64,000 nucleotides of DNA from Phaeobacter sp. CECT 5382 (GCF_001457775.1 NZ_CYSG01000006.1:158611-222610); one strand, 5' to 3'; counted from the first letter of the stretch, positions 37,628 through 47,223 are shown. The notes: generated from the letters alone by a model not told the origin. Translations and numbers: made by a program.

Positions 37628-39613
37628 TCAGTGATCGCGCCGTTTGCTCAGATAGTCTTCGGTGGTGCGCACCTTTGGGCGGTCTGCGGCGGCAAATGGG
37701 CTGTCTTTCTGGTGAAACTGCACTTGTACACGGCAATCATCGCACATCTGGATCATCCGCAGCGTCTCGGGTCGAGAGAACATGGCGTGATTTCCGGCCA
37801 GCTTTTCGGTGATCTTGTCGATGGTGGATTTCACCCCAAAGAGCGCACCGCATTCGACGCAGGGAAAGGGCTCTTCCTCGTGCAAGACAGTCTGCGACAG
37901 CGCCTCTGGGGCGAGGTTCAGTTGAGGCTCCAGCGTGATGGCATCCTCGGGGCAAGCACTGGTGCAAATTCCACACTGCAGGCAGGCGTCCTCCTGAAAG
38001 CGCAGCTGCGGCAGATCAGGGTTGTCACCAAGAGCGCCAGACGGACAAAGCGAGACACAGGACAGGCACAGGGTGCAGCTGTCCTGATTGACCAGAACCG
38101 CGCCATAGGGCGCGTGGTCCGGCAGTGATATCTGTTGCTGGTCGGGGCGCAACGCAAGGGCGGCCTGCCGGGTGATCTGGCGACGTGATCCCATGGGGCG
38201 TATCGGGTCGGCAATCAGACTGGACGGAGGGCCATCCTGTGTTTGTTCAAACAGAACGGCGCTGAGGGCTTCGGGATCATCAATATCCAGCAGGGTGGCC
38301 GTATTGGTAGCTGCATTGTCCTGGGCAATGGCCCGTGCCAGCGCCAGCTCACCCTCTTGTACATCGCGGTCAATGCCGGGGGCCAGTAGGATCGAGACAT
38401 GGGCGAAGCCCGCAGCCAGCGCGGCCAGGATTTCAGCGTGGCCAAAGGCGTTTAGCGCCTCAACCTCGAGCGGGATAACGTCTGCGGGCAGGCCGCGATC
38501 AAAACGGGCGGCCAGCGTAATCATTTCACTGCCATGGGCATTGACCACCAACAGCCGTGGCGCCGTCCCTCCGGCTGCCTTGTAGGCCTGCGCGAGGGTC
38601 TGGATGCGGCGAAACTGCGCCTCTGCCGGGGGGGCGTCATAGGTGATCGCCCCCGACGGGCAGAGGGCTGCGCAGGCGCCGCAGCCGGCACAGACCATCG
38701 GATCAATAGTCACATGATCCCCGGTCGAGGCAATGGCGGATGTCGGGCAATGATCCAGGCATTTGCTGCAGCCTGCCTGTCCGGCGCGTGAATGGGCACA
38801 AAGCAGCGGTTCATGGCGCAGATACAGCGGCTTTTCGAAGGTTCCGACCATCTGGCTCGCGGTCAGCACAGCCTCGGCCACGGCGGTGGCGCTTTTGGGG
38901 TCTGCGCGCAGATAGCCTTCGCGCTTTTGCGGTGCCGGAAACAGCGGCGTGTCGCCGCGCAGATCCAGAATGATATCGCAGTCGGAACTCCCACCCTCGC
39001 GGGGGGCGGTCCAGGACCAGCTGCGCCCGGTGACATCCAACTGTTCCAAAGCGTCGAAACTAACGCTGAACTGTCCCAGCGCACCCTTGGCCCGGCGCAA
39101 ACCTCCCCGGATGACATCGTACCCCCGCCCCAGTGATGCTTCGATTGGCGCTTCGGTTCCGGGAGGCAAAAGGACGGTGACGCCGAGACTGTCCTGCAAC
39201 TGTTGGGCCGCCGCCAGAGTTATGTCGGGCGGGCCCAGAATCAGGCACAGACCTTCTGAAATCACATCCAGGGTCTTCGCTGCGGGTACATCAAGGGCGG
39301 CCTCTGCCACCAATGCGGTCATTTTGGGTAGCAAATCCCCGGTATCGGCGGTCCATCCAGCGCGGTCGCGCAGATCCACATAGGCGGGCAAGGGGGCTTC
39401 GATCTCTGCGGCTAAAGCGTCAAAAAATCTTTTTTCCTGAGCGCAGCAAATGACGGCTTCACCGGTGGAAATGGCCGCGGCGGCGGCCTCGGTCTGGGTG
39501 GTGCACAGGGCGGAATGGACTGAACTGCAGTCCAGACCCGTTGCTGCAGAAAGGGCCTTGGAGTTGAGCGTCTGAGTTCCTGAACAATCGCACAATATCA
39601 ATTGCTTGGCCAT
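37628..39613 (-). CDS. Multi-cluster 4Fe-4S protein of the formate dehydrogenase region
   Basis: This 661-residue cytoplasmic protein carries several ferredoxin-type cluster motifs. There is a pair near residues 275-320 (AGCSKCLDHCPTSAIA and CAGCGACAALCPSGAI) and a second pair near 520-560 (CTLCLSCVSLCPSGAL and CLQCGICTSACPEDAI). The C-terminal part adds PCVECGALF and MCDDCRVQ. The N-terminal half has HdrA/methyl-viologen-reductase-like flavor without a clear flavin site. It diverges from the DUF3305 gene and is likely an electron carrier or maturation factor for formate dehydrogenase. No membrane segment is seen. Confidence 0.85.
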   Translation of the reverse strand: MAKQLILCDCSGTQTLNSKALSAATGLDCSSVHSALCTTQTEAAAAAISTGEAVICCAQEKRFFDALAAEIEAPLPAYVDLRDRAGWTADTGDLLPKMTALVAEAALDVPAAKTLDVISEGLCLILGPPDITLAAAQQLQDSLGVTVLLPPGTEAPIEASLGRGYDVIRGGLRRAKGALGQFSVSFDALEQLDVTGRSWSWTAPREGGSSDCDIILDLRGDTPLFPAPQKREGYLRADPKSATAVAEAVLTASQMVGTFEKPLYLRHEPLLCAHSRAGQAGCSKCLDHCPTSAIASTGDHVTIDPMVCAGCGACAALCPSGAITYDAPPAEAQFRRIQTLAQAYKAAGGTAPRLLVVNAHGSEMITLAARFDRGLPADVIPLEVEALNAFGHAEILAALAAGFAHVSILLAPGIDRDVQEGELALARAIAQDNAATNTATLLDIDDPEALSAVLFEQTQDGPPSSLIADPIRPMGSRRQITRQAALALRPDQQQISLPDHAPYGAVLVNQDSCTLCLSCVSLCPSGALGDNPDLPQLRFQEDACLQCGICTSACPEDAITLEPQLNLAPEALSQTVLHEEEPFPCVECGALFGVKSTIDKITEKLAGNHAMFSRPETLRMIQMCDDCRVQVQFHQKDSPFAAADRPKVRTTEDYLSKRRDH

Positions 39614-40013
39614 GGTTTTCCTCGCGTGGTTTTGGGCGCAAATGACCGTAGATCGCCGCCTGCTGGGGGCTCAGACTAGTCAGGTTTCGCCGCCCAGGTA
39701 AACCGCTTTTGAAAGCCTGGGCAGGCTAATCTGGGCGATGAATAGGGCAAGTGATTCGCGGCGCTGTGGCAGTAGTCATATCCTGAGTTTTTCTGTCGAA
39801 TTAGACATTTCGACCGCAGTGCCCTGAGGGCAGGGGGGCGGCGCCCCAATTTGTCCCGGTTGAGTGGAATTCGCAAAAAACGCGCAAATCTTCCTTTCGT
39901 AAGGGAAGCGACCTGCGGCAGTCTGAATTCAACAAGCGACAAAAGTTTGGGCGCCCATCGTGGTGGTGAAGAAAAAATGGGCGAACCTTAAAGAGGCGCC
40001 AAGGGAAAACAGG
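39614..40013. promoter_or_regulatory. Divergent control region of the formate dehydrogenase operons
   Basis: These 400 bases separate the multi-cluster Fe-S gene from DUF3305. An inverted repeat GTCGAA-N8-TTCGAC spans 39795-39814. A second, CTTCC-N8-GGAAG, lies near 39890-39908. A CG-rich run (GGGGGGCGGCGCCCC) lies near 39834-39848. Which regulator binds is unknown; the response regulator encoded at 47429-48805 is a candidate. Confidence 0.45.
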
Positions 40014-40604
40014 GTGAAACAGAGCGTGAGCCAGATCTCGCAGAAAACAGACGTGATGCCGGTGGGCGTGGTGATGCGCCGTGCGCCAGGCGTGACGCGT
40101 TGGGAGAAATGGCACTGGACCGTCTCGGGGCTTTTGCCTGCCGCCGCTGATGCGCACTGGCAGCTGCTCCGTGAAGAAGCGGGCGTGAGCGAGTTTCACG
40201 CCGCCACCCTGCCGTTGGAGCTGCATCGTGCCGAGGCCGAGGCCTATCGGCAGGCGCTCACCTCTGAGCCGCCCTGCCTCTATGTTATCCTGCGCGATAG
40301 CGAAACATCAGAGCATCCTTGGGAAGTGACGTTGATAACCGCTTCTCCGTTTGAGGCACAGGACTACGCCGACAGCGGCGAGGAGCTGGTCGAACGGGTG
40401 GCGATGCCCACTGGACTGGTGGCTTGGGTACGGGAATTCACCCTGGCGCATTTCCATGAGGAAGAGTTCAAGAAACGCCGTCGCGACAAGAAAGACATTG
40501 GCGCGCTGGAGGATGGCATCGGTGATCCGCGTATTGCGCAGCTGACCGATGTTTACCGCTCACCTGCACTGGGTAAGTTGGGCAAAAAGGAACGTCTGCA
40601 ATGA
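40014..40604 (+). CDS. DUF3305 domain protein
   Basis: The protein has 196 residues from the GTG at 40014 (AAGGGA upstream); a GTG at 39960 would add 18 residues. It begins VKQSVSQISQKTDVMPVGVV and contains MRRAPGVTRWEKWHW, a DUF3305 core. The C-terminus is highly basic (KKRRRDKKDIGALEDG). In Rhodobacteraceae this family is found only with formate dehydrogenase gene sets. The role is unknown, probably cofactor or subunit assembly. It overlaps DUF3306 by ATGA. Confidence 0.75.
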   Translation: MKQSVSQISQKTDVMPVGVVMRRAPGVTRWEKWHWTVSGLLPAAADAHWQLLREEAGVSEFHAATLPLELHRAEAEAYRQALTSEPPCLYVILRDSETSEHPWEVTLITASPFEAQDYADSGEELVERVAMPTGLVAWVREFTLAHFHEEEFKKRRRDKKDIGALEDGIGDPRIAQLTDVYRSPALGKLGKKERLQ

Positions 40605-41317
40605 GCGCGCGTGATTTCTGGTCCCGTCGCCGCGCCGCTGTCGAAGCCGAGGCTGATTCCGAAACACGGGTGCTGCAGGAGCAGGAAGCCGTGGCGCGCG
40701 AGACCGCAGTGGCCGAACGCAGTGATGACGAAATACTGGCGGAACTGGACCTGCCAGAGCCCGAAAGCCTAGGTGAAGGCGATGACTTTAAGGTGTTTCT
40801 GACGGAGCAGGTGCCGGCGCGTATCAAAACCCGTGCGTTGCGTCATTTGTGGCGGGCCAATCCGGTGCTCGCCTGCGTCGATGGGCTAGTGGATTATGGT
40901 GAGGATTTCACCGATGCGGCCTGCGTGATCGAAGGGATGCAGACCGCCTATCAGGTCGGCAAGGGCATGACCGCCCATGTCGAAGAGCTGGCGCGCCAGG
41001 AAAAAGCTGAACAGGAACAGGCTGACGCAGAACAACAGGTGCAGCCCGCGACACAGCCTTTGGCCGACGAAAACGGGGCAGAGGTGGTTGCTTTCCCCCC
41101 TGAGAACGACACAGAAAATACGCTGCAAAATGAAATGCCGGAACCTGATGCGAAAACGCTTGAACTGGCAGAGCGGGGAGACAGTTCCGTTCAGTCTCAT
41201 TCCTCTTTGCCCGCGCCCTACGATGGTGTGGACCCGGCGCCCCAGAGTGAGGAAACATTCCCAGCGGCGTCCCGCCGAATGCGGTTTTCCTTTGTAGAGG
41301 CGCAGGGTGAGCTATGA
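40601..41317 (+). CDS. DUF3306 domain protein
   Basis: This 238-residue protein opens SARDFWSRRRAAVEAEADSE and has ALRHLWRANPVLACVDGLVDYGEDF, the recognisable DUF3306 core around residues 70-105. The rest is acidic, low-complexity and Glu/Gln-rich, without membrane or signal segments. It overlaps DUF3305 upstream; its stop overlaps a possible ATG of the next gene. Both DUF3305 and DUF3306 accompany formate dehydrogenase clusters. Function is unknown, plausibly a chaperone-like assembly role. Confidence 0.75.
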   Translation: MSARDFWSRRRAAVEAEADSETRVLQEQEAVARETAVAERSDDEILAELDLPEPESLGEGDDFKVFLTEQVPARIKTRALRHLWRANPVLACVDGLVDYGEDFTDAACVIEGMQTAYQVGKGMTAHVEELARQEKAEQEQADAEQQVQPATQPLADENGAEVVAFPPENDTENTLQNEMPEPDAKTLELAERGDSSVQSHSSLPAPYDGVDPAPQSEETFPAASRRMRFSFVEAQGEL

Positions 41318-41373
41318 TTGCAGCTATGCAGACTGACATGAATGCAGGACCAGAAACTTGCAAGGAGACTACA

Positions 41374-41997
41374 ATGACCGCTCAGGCAGAGGCCGCATCC
41401 GTTGCACCACCCCGGATCACCGCCGAGGATCAGATGCGCGCCGATCTCTATAACTACCTTGGGCTGATGCTGGCGCTGCCACCGGATCAGATGCTGTTGC
41501 AACAGACCGCCGGGCTGGAAGGCGACGAAAGCGATCTTGGCAGTGCGATCAACGCATTGGCAAAACTGGCCCGCCACAGCAAGCCAGCCGCGTCCGAGCG
41601 GGAGTTCAACAAGCTGTTTATCGGTCTGGGGCGTGGGGAACTGTTGCCCTATGCCAGCTACTACCTCACAGGCTTTCTCAATGAAAAACCACTGGCGCAG
41701 CTACGCCAGGACATGGCCGCGCAGGGCCTGACCCGGGCGCCAAATTCATATGAGCCGGAAGACAATATCGCGTCGTTGATGGAGATGATGGGCGCGCTGA
41801 TCGCTGGCCGCTTTGGCGATGCAGCTGACCTGGGCCAGCAAAAGACGTTTTTCAACAAACACATCGGCCCCTGGGCCGGACATTTCTTTTCAGATCTCGA
41901 AACGGCCAAATCCTCGCTTCTCTATGCGGCCCTCGGCACTGTCGGGCGCCAGTTCATTGAGATCGAGGCCGAAGCTTTTCGGATGAGCGCGGAGTGA
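41374..41997 (+). CDS. TorD/DmsD-family molecular chaperone
   Basis: The 207-residue all-helical protein starts at the ATG at 41374, which has AAGGAG seven bases upstream; the frame also opens at 41314. YNYLGLMLALPPDQ and FNKLFIGLGRGELLPYASYYLTGFLNEKPLA are TorD-family signatures (the ExxRxxxxLFxG region). Members bind Tat leader peptides and protect molybdoenzymes until cofactor insertion. Here it precedes the Tat-leader formate dehydrogenase subunit, its probable client. Confidence 0.9.
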   Translation: MTAQAEAASVAPPRITAEDQMRADLYNYLGLMLALPPDQMLLQQTAGLEGDESDLGSAINALAKLARHSKPAASEREFNKLFIGLGRGELLPYASYYLTGFLNEKPLAQLRQDMAAQGLTRAPNSYEPEDNIASLMEMMGALIAGRFGDAADLGQQKTFFNKHIGPWAGHFFSDLETAKSSLLYAALGTVGRQFIEIEAEAFRMSAE

Positions 41998-42081
41998 TCC
42001 GCACAAGGGCGCGTGGCAGCCTGCTGCGCGTTGCAACCCGTGAAACAGGAACCCGGATCACGCCCGGGAGGAGGAGTTCAC

Positions 42082-42273
42082 ATGAGCAAGAAAGATGAGG
42101 GGGCCAAAAGCCGCCGCGACTTTCTGAAACTGGCGGCGACATCAGCGCCACTGGCTGCGGTGGCAGTAGCCACCACAGGGGGCGCGGTTGAGGCTGCCGA
42201 ACCTGATCTTGCATCCGACGTGATGCAGGATACGGCGCATACCCGCGCCTATTACGACAGCACCCGGTTCTAA
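42082..42273 (+). CDS. Small Tat-signal formate dehydrogenase-region protein
   Basis: The 63-residue protein starts at the ATG at 42082, after GAGGAGGAG. The N-terminus holds a twin-arginine leader (SRRDFLKLAATSAPLAAVAVA) with A-rich cleavage region, and the mature part is only about 30 residues ending AYYDSTRF. This matches the small formate dehydrogenase-associated TAT protein family. It lies between torD and fdhA. Its role is unknown; it may be a subunit or a leader-like factor. Confidence 0.8.
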   Translation: MSKKDEGAKSRRDFLKLAATSAPLAAVAVATTGGAVEAAEPDLASDVMQDTAHTRAYYDSTRF

Positions 42274-42404
42274 CCAGCGCCGGTCGCAGACCAAAGACCC
42301 TTCATTGACCACAGGCAACTGGTAGCGAGACGCCCGACCGCCACGTGGTTTTCCCATGAACCCAGCGCGCCCCTTTTTCCAAGGGGCTAGCAAGGGAGGT
42401 TTAA

Positions 42405-45299
42405 ATGCTTAGGAAAAAGACCAACGGGGTTGCGAGACGCCCCCAGCGGACCTCGATCCTCAAAAATGTCGCGGAAACATCCGTTGACCGCCGTGCCTTT
42501 TTACGCGGCTCTGGCTTGGCCATTGGTGGCCTGGCTGCCATCAGCGCCACCGGCGGGTCCGTAAGCTCGGCCAATGCGGCCACGGCAGCGGCAGGGGCCG
42601 TTGAGACCATCAAATCCATCTGCACGCATTGTTCTGTCGGCTGTACCGTTGTTGCCGAAGTGCAAAGCGGCGTCTGGGTCGGGCAGGAACCCGGTTGGGA
42701 CAGCCCGTTCAACCTGGGCGCACATTGCGCCAAGGGGGCCTCGGTGCGCGAACATGCGCATGGCGAGCGCCGTCTGAAATACCCGATGAAGAAAGAGGGT
42801 GGAGAGTGGAAGCGCATCAGTTGGGACCAGGCGATCGACGAGATCGGCGGCGGCATGATGAATATCCGCGAGGAAAGCGGCCCGGACAGCGTTTACTGGC
42901 TGGGCTCTGCCAAGCACAACAACGAGCAGGCCTATCTGTTCCGCAAGTTTGCCGCCTATTGGGGGACCAATAACGTCGACCACCAGGCGCGGATTTGCCA
43001 TTCTACGACGGTTGCGGGTGTTGCAAACACATGGGGCTACGGCGCCATGACCAACTCCTACAACGACATTCATAACTCCAAATCGATCTTCATCATCGGT
43101 GGCAACCCGGCTGAGGCGCATCCCGTCTCGCTTTTGCACCTGCTGAAGGCGAAGGAGCAGAACAATGCGCCGGTGATCGTTTGTGATCCGCGCTTTACCC
43201 GTACGGCGGCCCATGCGGATGAATATGTCCGCTTCCGTCCCGGCACCGATGTGGCGCTGGTCTGGGGTATCTTGTGGCATATCTTTGAGAACGGCTGGGA
43301 AGACAAAGAGTTCATCCGCACCCGTGTCTGGGGCATGGAGCAGATCCGCGATGAGGTGAAAAGCTGGACCCCTGAAGAGGTCGAGCGCGTCACCGGTGCC
43401 CCCGGTGAGCAGTTGCGCCGCGTCGCACGCACTCTGGCCAACAACCGTCCCGGTACCGTGATCTGGTGCATGGGTGGCACGCAGCACACCACGGGCAACA
43501 ACAACACCCGTGCCTATTGCATCCTGCAGCTGGCGCTGGGCAATATGGGCGCCTCCGGTGGCGGCACCAATATCTTCCGTGGCCACGACAACGTACAGGG
43601 CGCCACCGATCTCGGCGTGCTGTCGCATACGCTGCCCGGCTATTACGGCCTGTCCAAAGGCGCCTGGGCCCATTGGGCGCGAGTCTGGGAGGAAGATCCC
43701 GACTGGCTGGCAAATCAGTTCGATATGCTGAAAGGCGCGGACGGCAAAGACAAGAGCCTGCAGAACCTCAAAGGCATTCCTGTTAGCCGCTGGATTGATG
43801 GCATCCTTGAAGACAAGGACAACATCGATCAGCCCAACAACGTGCGGGCGATGGTTCTGTGGGGGCATGCGCCCAATTCGCAGACCCGGATGACGGAAAT
43901 GAAAACGGCGATGGAAAAGCTGGATATGCTGGTCGTGATCGATCCTTATCCAACGGTCTCCGCTGTTTTGCAGGACCGCACCGATGGGGTCTATCTGCTG
44001 CCGGCCTGTACCCAGTTTGAAACCCGCGGCTCTGTCACGGCGTCAAACCGGTCCTTCCAGTGGCGTGATCGCGTTGTTGAGCCGCTGTTTGAGAGCCTGC
44101 CAGATGAAGTCATCATGGCCAAGTTCGCCAACAAGTTCGGCTGGGCTGACCGTCTGTTCCGCAACATCGAGATGGAAGACGCGGAAACACCCAATGTTGA
44201 AAGCATCACCCGTGAGTTCAACAAGGGTCTCTGGACCATTGGCTATACCGGACAAAGCCCTGAGCGGCTGAAGATGCACATGGCCAATCAGCACACCTTT
44301 GACCGCACCACCTTGCGGGCGGTGGGTGGCCCGGCTGATGGCGACTATTACGGTCTGCCATGGCCCTGCTGGGGCACCGCCGAGATGAACCATCCCGGCA
44401 CGCCGAACCTCTATGATATGTCCAAGCCGGTTTCTGAGGGTGGCCTCACCTTCCGCGCCCGTTTTGGCGTTGAACGTGACGGGGACAACCTGCTGGCCGA
44501 AGGCGTCTATTCGGTGAATTCGGAAATCCAGGACGGCTATCCGGAATTCACCATGCAGATGCTGATGGATCTTGGCTGGGATGGCGATCTGACCGACGAA
44601 GAGCGTGCCTCGATCGAGGCTGTGGCCGGTCCCAAGACCAACTGGAAAACCGACCTTTCCGGCGGTATCCAGCGGGTGGCGATCAAGCACGAATGTGCGC
44701 CTTTCGGCAATGCCAAGGCCCGTGCTGTGGTCTGGACCTTCCCGGATCCGGTGCCCATTCACCGCGAGCCGCTTTATACCAACCGCCGTGATCTGGTTGA
44801 GGACTACCCAACATATGAGGACCGTCAGGCCTATCGTCTGCCAACCTTGTATGCCTCGATCCAGAAAAACGATGTCTCCAAGGACTATCCGATCATCCTC
44901 ACCTCCGGGCGACTGGTGGAATATGAGGGCGGCGGCGACGAGACGCGCTCCAACCCCTGGCTGGCGGAATTGCAGCAGGACATGTTTGTCGAAATCAACA
45001 CACGCGACGCCAATAACCTGGGCGTGCGCGACGGCGAACAGTGCTGGGTCGAAGGCCCCGAGGGCGGCAAGGTCAAAGTCATGGCCATGGTCACCGAACG
45101 GGTGGGGGCGGGCGTTGCCTTTATGCCCTTCCACTTTGGCGGCCATTTCCAGGGCAAGGATCTGCGGGACAAATATCCCGAAGGTGCGGATCCCTACGTG
45201 TTGGGCGAAAGCGCCAACGTGGCCTTTACCTATGGCTATGACAGCGTCACGCAAATGCAAGAGAGCAAATGCACTCTTTGCAAGATCACTGCAGCATAA
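42405..45299 (+). CDS. fdhA: Formate dehydrogenase catalytic (alpha) subunit, FDH3 type
   Basis: The 964-residue molybdopterin oxidoreductase has an AAGGGAGG site before its start. A Tat leader (SVDRRAFLRGSGLAIGG, RR at 29-30) shows export. The 4Fe-4S site is CTHCSVGC (Cys73, Cys76, Cys80, with Cys108 in GAHCAKGAS). The metal ligand is Cys198 in RICHS, encoded TGC, followed by His199, so it is a Cys, not selenocysteine, enzyme. The domain order (Fe-S, molybdopterin domains, C-terminal dinucleotide-binding domain, QMQESKCTLC end) is normal. It oxidises formate to CO2 with FdhB and the cytochrome subunit. Confidence 0.97.
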   Translation: MLRKKTNGVARRPQRTSILKNVAETSVDRRAFLRGSGLAIGGLAAISATGGSVSSANAATAAAGAVETIKSICTHCSVGCTVVAEVQSGVWVGQEPGWDSPFNLGAHCAKGASVREHAHGERRLKYPMKKEGGEWKRISWDQAIDEIGGGMMNIREESGPDSVYWLGSAKHNNEQAYLFRKFAAYWGTNNVDHQARICHSTTVAGVANTWGYGAMTNSYNDIHNSKSIFIIGGNPAEAHPVSLLHLLKAKEQNNAPVIVCDPRFTRTAAHADEYVRFRPGTDVALVWGILWHIFENGWEDKEFIRTRVWGMEQIRDEVKSWTPEEVERVTGAPGEQLRRVARTLANNRPGTVIWCMGGTQHTTGNNNTRAYCILQLALGNMGASGGGTNIFRGHDNVQGATDLGVLSHTLPGYYGLSKGAWAHWARVWEEDPDWLANQFDMLKGADGKDKSLQNLKGIPVSRWIDGILEDKDNIDQPNNVRAMVLWGHAPNSQTRMTEMKTAMEKLDMLVVIDPYPTVSAVLQDRTDGVYLLPACTQFETRGSVTASNRSFQWRDRVVEPLFESLPDEVIMAKFANKFGWADRLFRNIEMEDAETPNVESITREFNKGLWTIGYTGQSPERLKMHMANQHTFDRTTLRAVGGPADGDYYGLPWPCWGTAEMNHPGTPNLYDMSKPVSEGGLTFRARFGVERDGDNLLAEGVYSVNSEIQDGYPEFTMQMLMDLGWDGDLTDEERASIEAVAGPKTNWKTDLSGGIQRVAIKHECAPFGNAKARAVVWTFPDPVPIHREPLYTNRRDLVEDYPTYEDRQAYRLPTLYASIQKNDVSKDYPIILTSGRLVEYEGGGDETRSNPWLAELQQDMFVEINTRDANNLGVRDGEQCWVEGPEGGKVKVMAMVTERVGAGVAFMPFHFGGHFQGKDLRDKYPEGADPYVLGESANVAFTYGYDSVTQMQESKCTLCKITAA

Positions 45300-45311
45300 G
45301 GAGAGAGAGAA

Positions 45312-45905
45312 ATGGCAAGAGCAAAGTTCCTCTGCGACGCCGAACGCTGCATTGAATGCAACGCCTGTGTGACCGCCTGTAAGAACGAGCACGAAGTCCC
45401 TTGGGGCATCAACCGCCGCCGCGTTGTCACCATCAATGATGGTAAACCCGGTGAACGCTCGATCTCGGTCGCCTGTATGCATTGTTCCGACGCGCCCTGT
45501 ATGGCTGTCTGTCCCGTGGATTGCTTTTATCAGACCGATGACGGTGTGGTACTGCACTCCAAGGATCTCTGCATCGGTTGTGGGTATTGTTTCTACGCGT
45601 GCCCCTTTGGTGCGCCGCAGTATCCGCAGGCGGGCAGCTTTGGCAGCCGAGGCAAGATGGACAAATGCACCTTCTGCGCCGGTGGCCCCGAAGAGAACCA
45701 TTCCAATGCGGAGTTCTCCAAATATGGCCGTAACCGGATCGCCGAAGGCAAGTTGCCGATCTGCGCCGAGATGTGTTCTACCAAGGCCCTGCTGGCGGGC
45801 GATGGCGACATGGTGTCTGCCGTCTACCGCGAGCGCGTCGTGGCGCGGGGCTTCGGCTCCGGCGCCTGGGGCTGGGGCACGGCCTATGAGCAAAAGGGCG
45901 GCTAA
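45312..45905 (+). CDS. fdh3B: Formate dehydrogenase iron-sulfur (beta) subunit, FDH3 type
   Basis: This 197-residue protein carries four ferredoxin-like cluster sites. CIECNACVTAC comes first, then CMHCSDAPCMAVCPVDC, LCIGCGYCFYACPFGAP, and KCTFCAGG paired with ICAEMCSTKAL. That is the DMSO-reductase-type beta subunit. It starts twelve bases after fdhA (GGAGAGAGAG site) and passes electrons from the molybdenum subunit to the cytochrome subunit. There is no separate leader, so it probably rides with the Tat-exported alpha subunit. Confidence 0.96.
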   Translation: MARAKFLCDAERCIECNACVTACKNEHEVPWGINRRRVVTINDGKPGERSISVACMHCSDAPCMAVCPVDCFYQTDDGVVLHSKDLCIGCGYCFYACPFGAPQYPQAGSFGSRGKMDKCTFCAGGPEENHSNAEFSKYGRNRIAEGKLPICAEMCSTKALLAGDGDMVSAVYRERVVARGFGSGAWGWGTAYEQKGG

Positions 45906-45932
45906 ACGTCTGACCTTGCTCAACTGAAACGG

Positions 45933-45959
45933 AGGTGGCCTGCGCGAAGTGGGCCACCT
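45933..45959 (+). other. Intercistronic hairpin between FDH beta and gamma genes
   Basis: AGGTGGCC, an 11-base loop, then GGCCACCT. It begins 28 bases after the beta-subunit stop and has no T tract. It may balance expression of the membrane subunit. Confidence 0.55.
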
Positions 45960-46005
45960 GCGATCTGGTATTTTCAAATTCGCGACCTGCAAAGGAGTGT
46001 GGCCC

Positions 46006-47223
46006 ATGCTGCGCCTGGCATTTGTCTTTTTCATGCAGCTGATGCTGTGTCTTGCTGTCACCCCTGATGGGGTCATCGCACAAGAGGTGGCTGTGGACCG
46101 CAGTGCGACAGGTGGGGCGCAGACGCTGGACGATATTCTGGCGCGTCAGCGTGGACAGGCACTGGATGAGAGTTTTCGCAGTGATAATATTGGCGATCCC
46201 AATGCCGCTGCCGCGATGACCGAACAACTCGGCACGCTTGGGGGGGCTTCTGATCCCGAACTCTGGCGGCAGCTGCGCTATGGGTCGGCTGAGGTAAAGG
46301 TCTCCAGCGGCGGCGAGGTTGCGACCGTTCTGGTGCAAGATGGTGGCATGCGCTGGCTGCAGTTCCGCGCCGGACCGTTGCGCCACTATGGCGGCTGGCT
46401 GCTGCTTGGAACTATTGGCGCCTTGCTTTTGTTCTTTCTGCTGCGCGGCAAAATCATGATTGATGGCGAAAAAACAGGACGAACCGTGACCCGATTCAAG
46501 GCGGTTGAACGCTTTGGGCATTGGCTGTTGGCAGGGTCGTTCATCGTGCTCGGCGTGACCGGAATCCTGTCACTGTTTGGGCGCGTTTTCATTGCCCCCT
46601 ATCTGGGGAAGATGCCCAATGCGGTGCTACTGGATGTCGGAAAGTGGCTGCACAATGTGGTTGCCTGGGGCTTTATGGTCGGGCTGGTGATGATCTTTGT
46701 CATGTGGGTTCTGCACAATATCCCGAACCGGACTGACCTTGTCTGGCTACGCCAGTTTGGCGGCATCATCGGCTCGGCGCATCCTCCAGCGAAAAAATTT
46801 AACGCTGGCCAAAAGCTGATCTTCTGGTCGGTGGTTCTGTTTGGGTTTTCGATTTCGGTCTCTGGCCTGTCGCTGCTGTTTCCTTACGAGTTGCCACTTT
46901 TTGCCAAGACGTTTGCCGCGCTGAACGCGATTGGCCTGCCCGACGCCATGGGGCTGGGTCTTTTGCCAGCTGAGTTGGCACCGCAAGAAGAGATGCAGCT
47001 GGCGCAGGCCTGGCACGCGATACTTGCCTTTGTGTTGATGGCGATCATCATCGCCCATATCTACATCGGATCGGTTGGGATGGAAGGTGCCTATGACGCC
47101 ATGGGATCGGGCGAAGTCGATGAAGCCTGGGCGCAACAACACCATTCCATCTGGCTGGAAGAAGTCCTGACGGAAGAGCAGACTGCAAAGCCCAATGTCG
47201 CGACCGGGACCCCGGCAGAGTAG
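46006..47223 (+). CDS. Formate dehydrogenase cytochrome b subunit (gamma)
   Basis: The protein has 405 residues from the ATG at 46006 (AAGGAG, eight-base spacing). It has a signal-like N-terminus and a soluble periplasmic part to about residue 125. The cytochrome b561-type core of the FdnI/FdoI family follows, with about four membrane segments. Histidines likely to ligate heme include those in AVERFGHWLL, KWLHNVVAW and QAWHAILAFV. It anchors the enzyme and passes electrons to quinone. The long N-terminal periplasmic part is typical of the alphaproteobacterial FDH3 gamma subunit. A 205-base gap follows. Confidence 0.92.
   Translation: MLRLAFVFFMQLMLCLAVTPDGVIAQEVAVDRSATGGAQTLDDILARQRGQALDESFRSDNIGDPNAAAAMTEQLGTLGGASDPELWRQLRYGSAEVKVSSGGEVATVLVQDGGMRWLQFRAGPLRHYGGWLLLGTIGALLLFFLLRGKIMIDGEKTGRTVTRFKAVERFGHWLLAGSFIVLGVTGILSLFGRVFIAPYLGKMPNAVLLDVGKWLHNVVAWGFMVGLVMIFVMWVLHNIPNRTDLVWLRQFGGIIGSAHPPAKKFNAGQKLIFWSVVLFGFSISVSGLSLLFPYELPLFAKTFAALNAIGLPDAMGLGLLPAELAPQEEMQLAQAWHAILAFVLMAIIIAHIYIGSVGMEGAYDAMGSGEVDEAWAQQHHSIWLEEVLTEEQTAKPNVATGTPAE

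Noticed and set aside
42984..43005. Possible selenocysteine in the formate dehydrogenase
   Set aside because: The metal-ligand codon is TGC, not TGA, and no SECIS-like structure is needed.
44043..46076. 677-codon open frame opposite fdhA and fdh3B
   Set aside because: It spans two clearly coding genes in antisense and has no recognisable domain.
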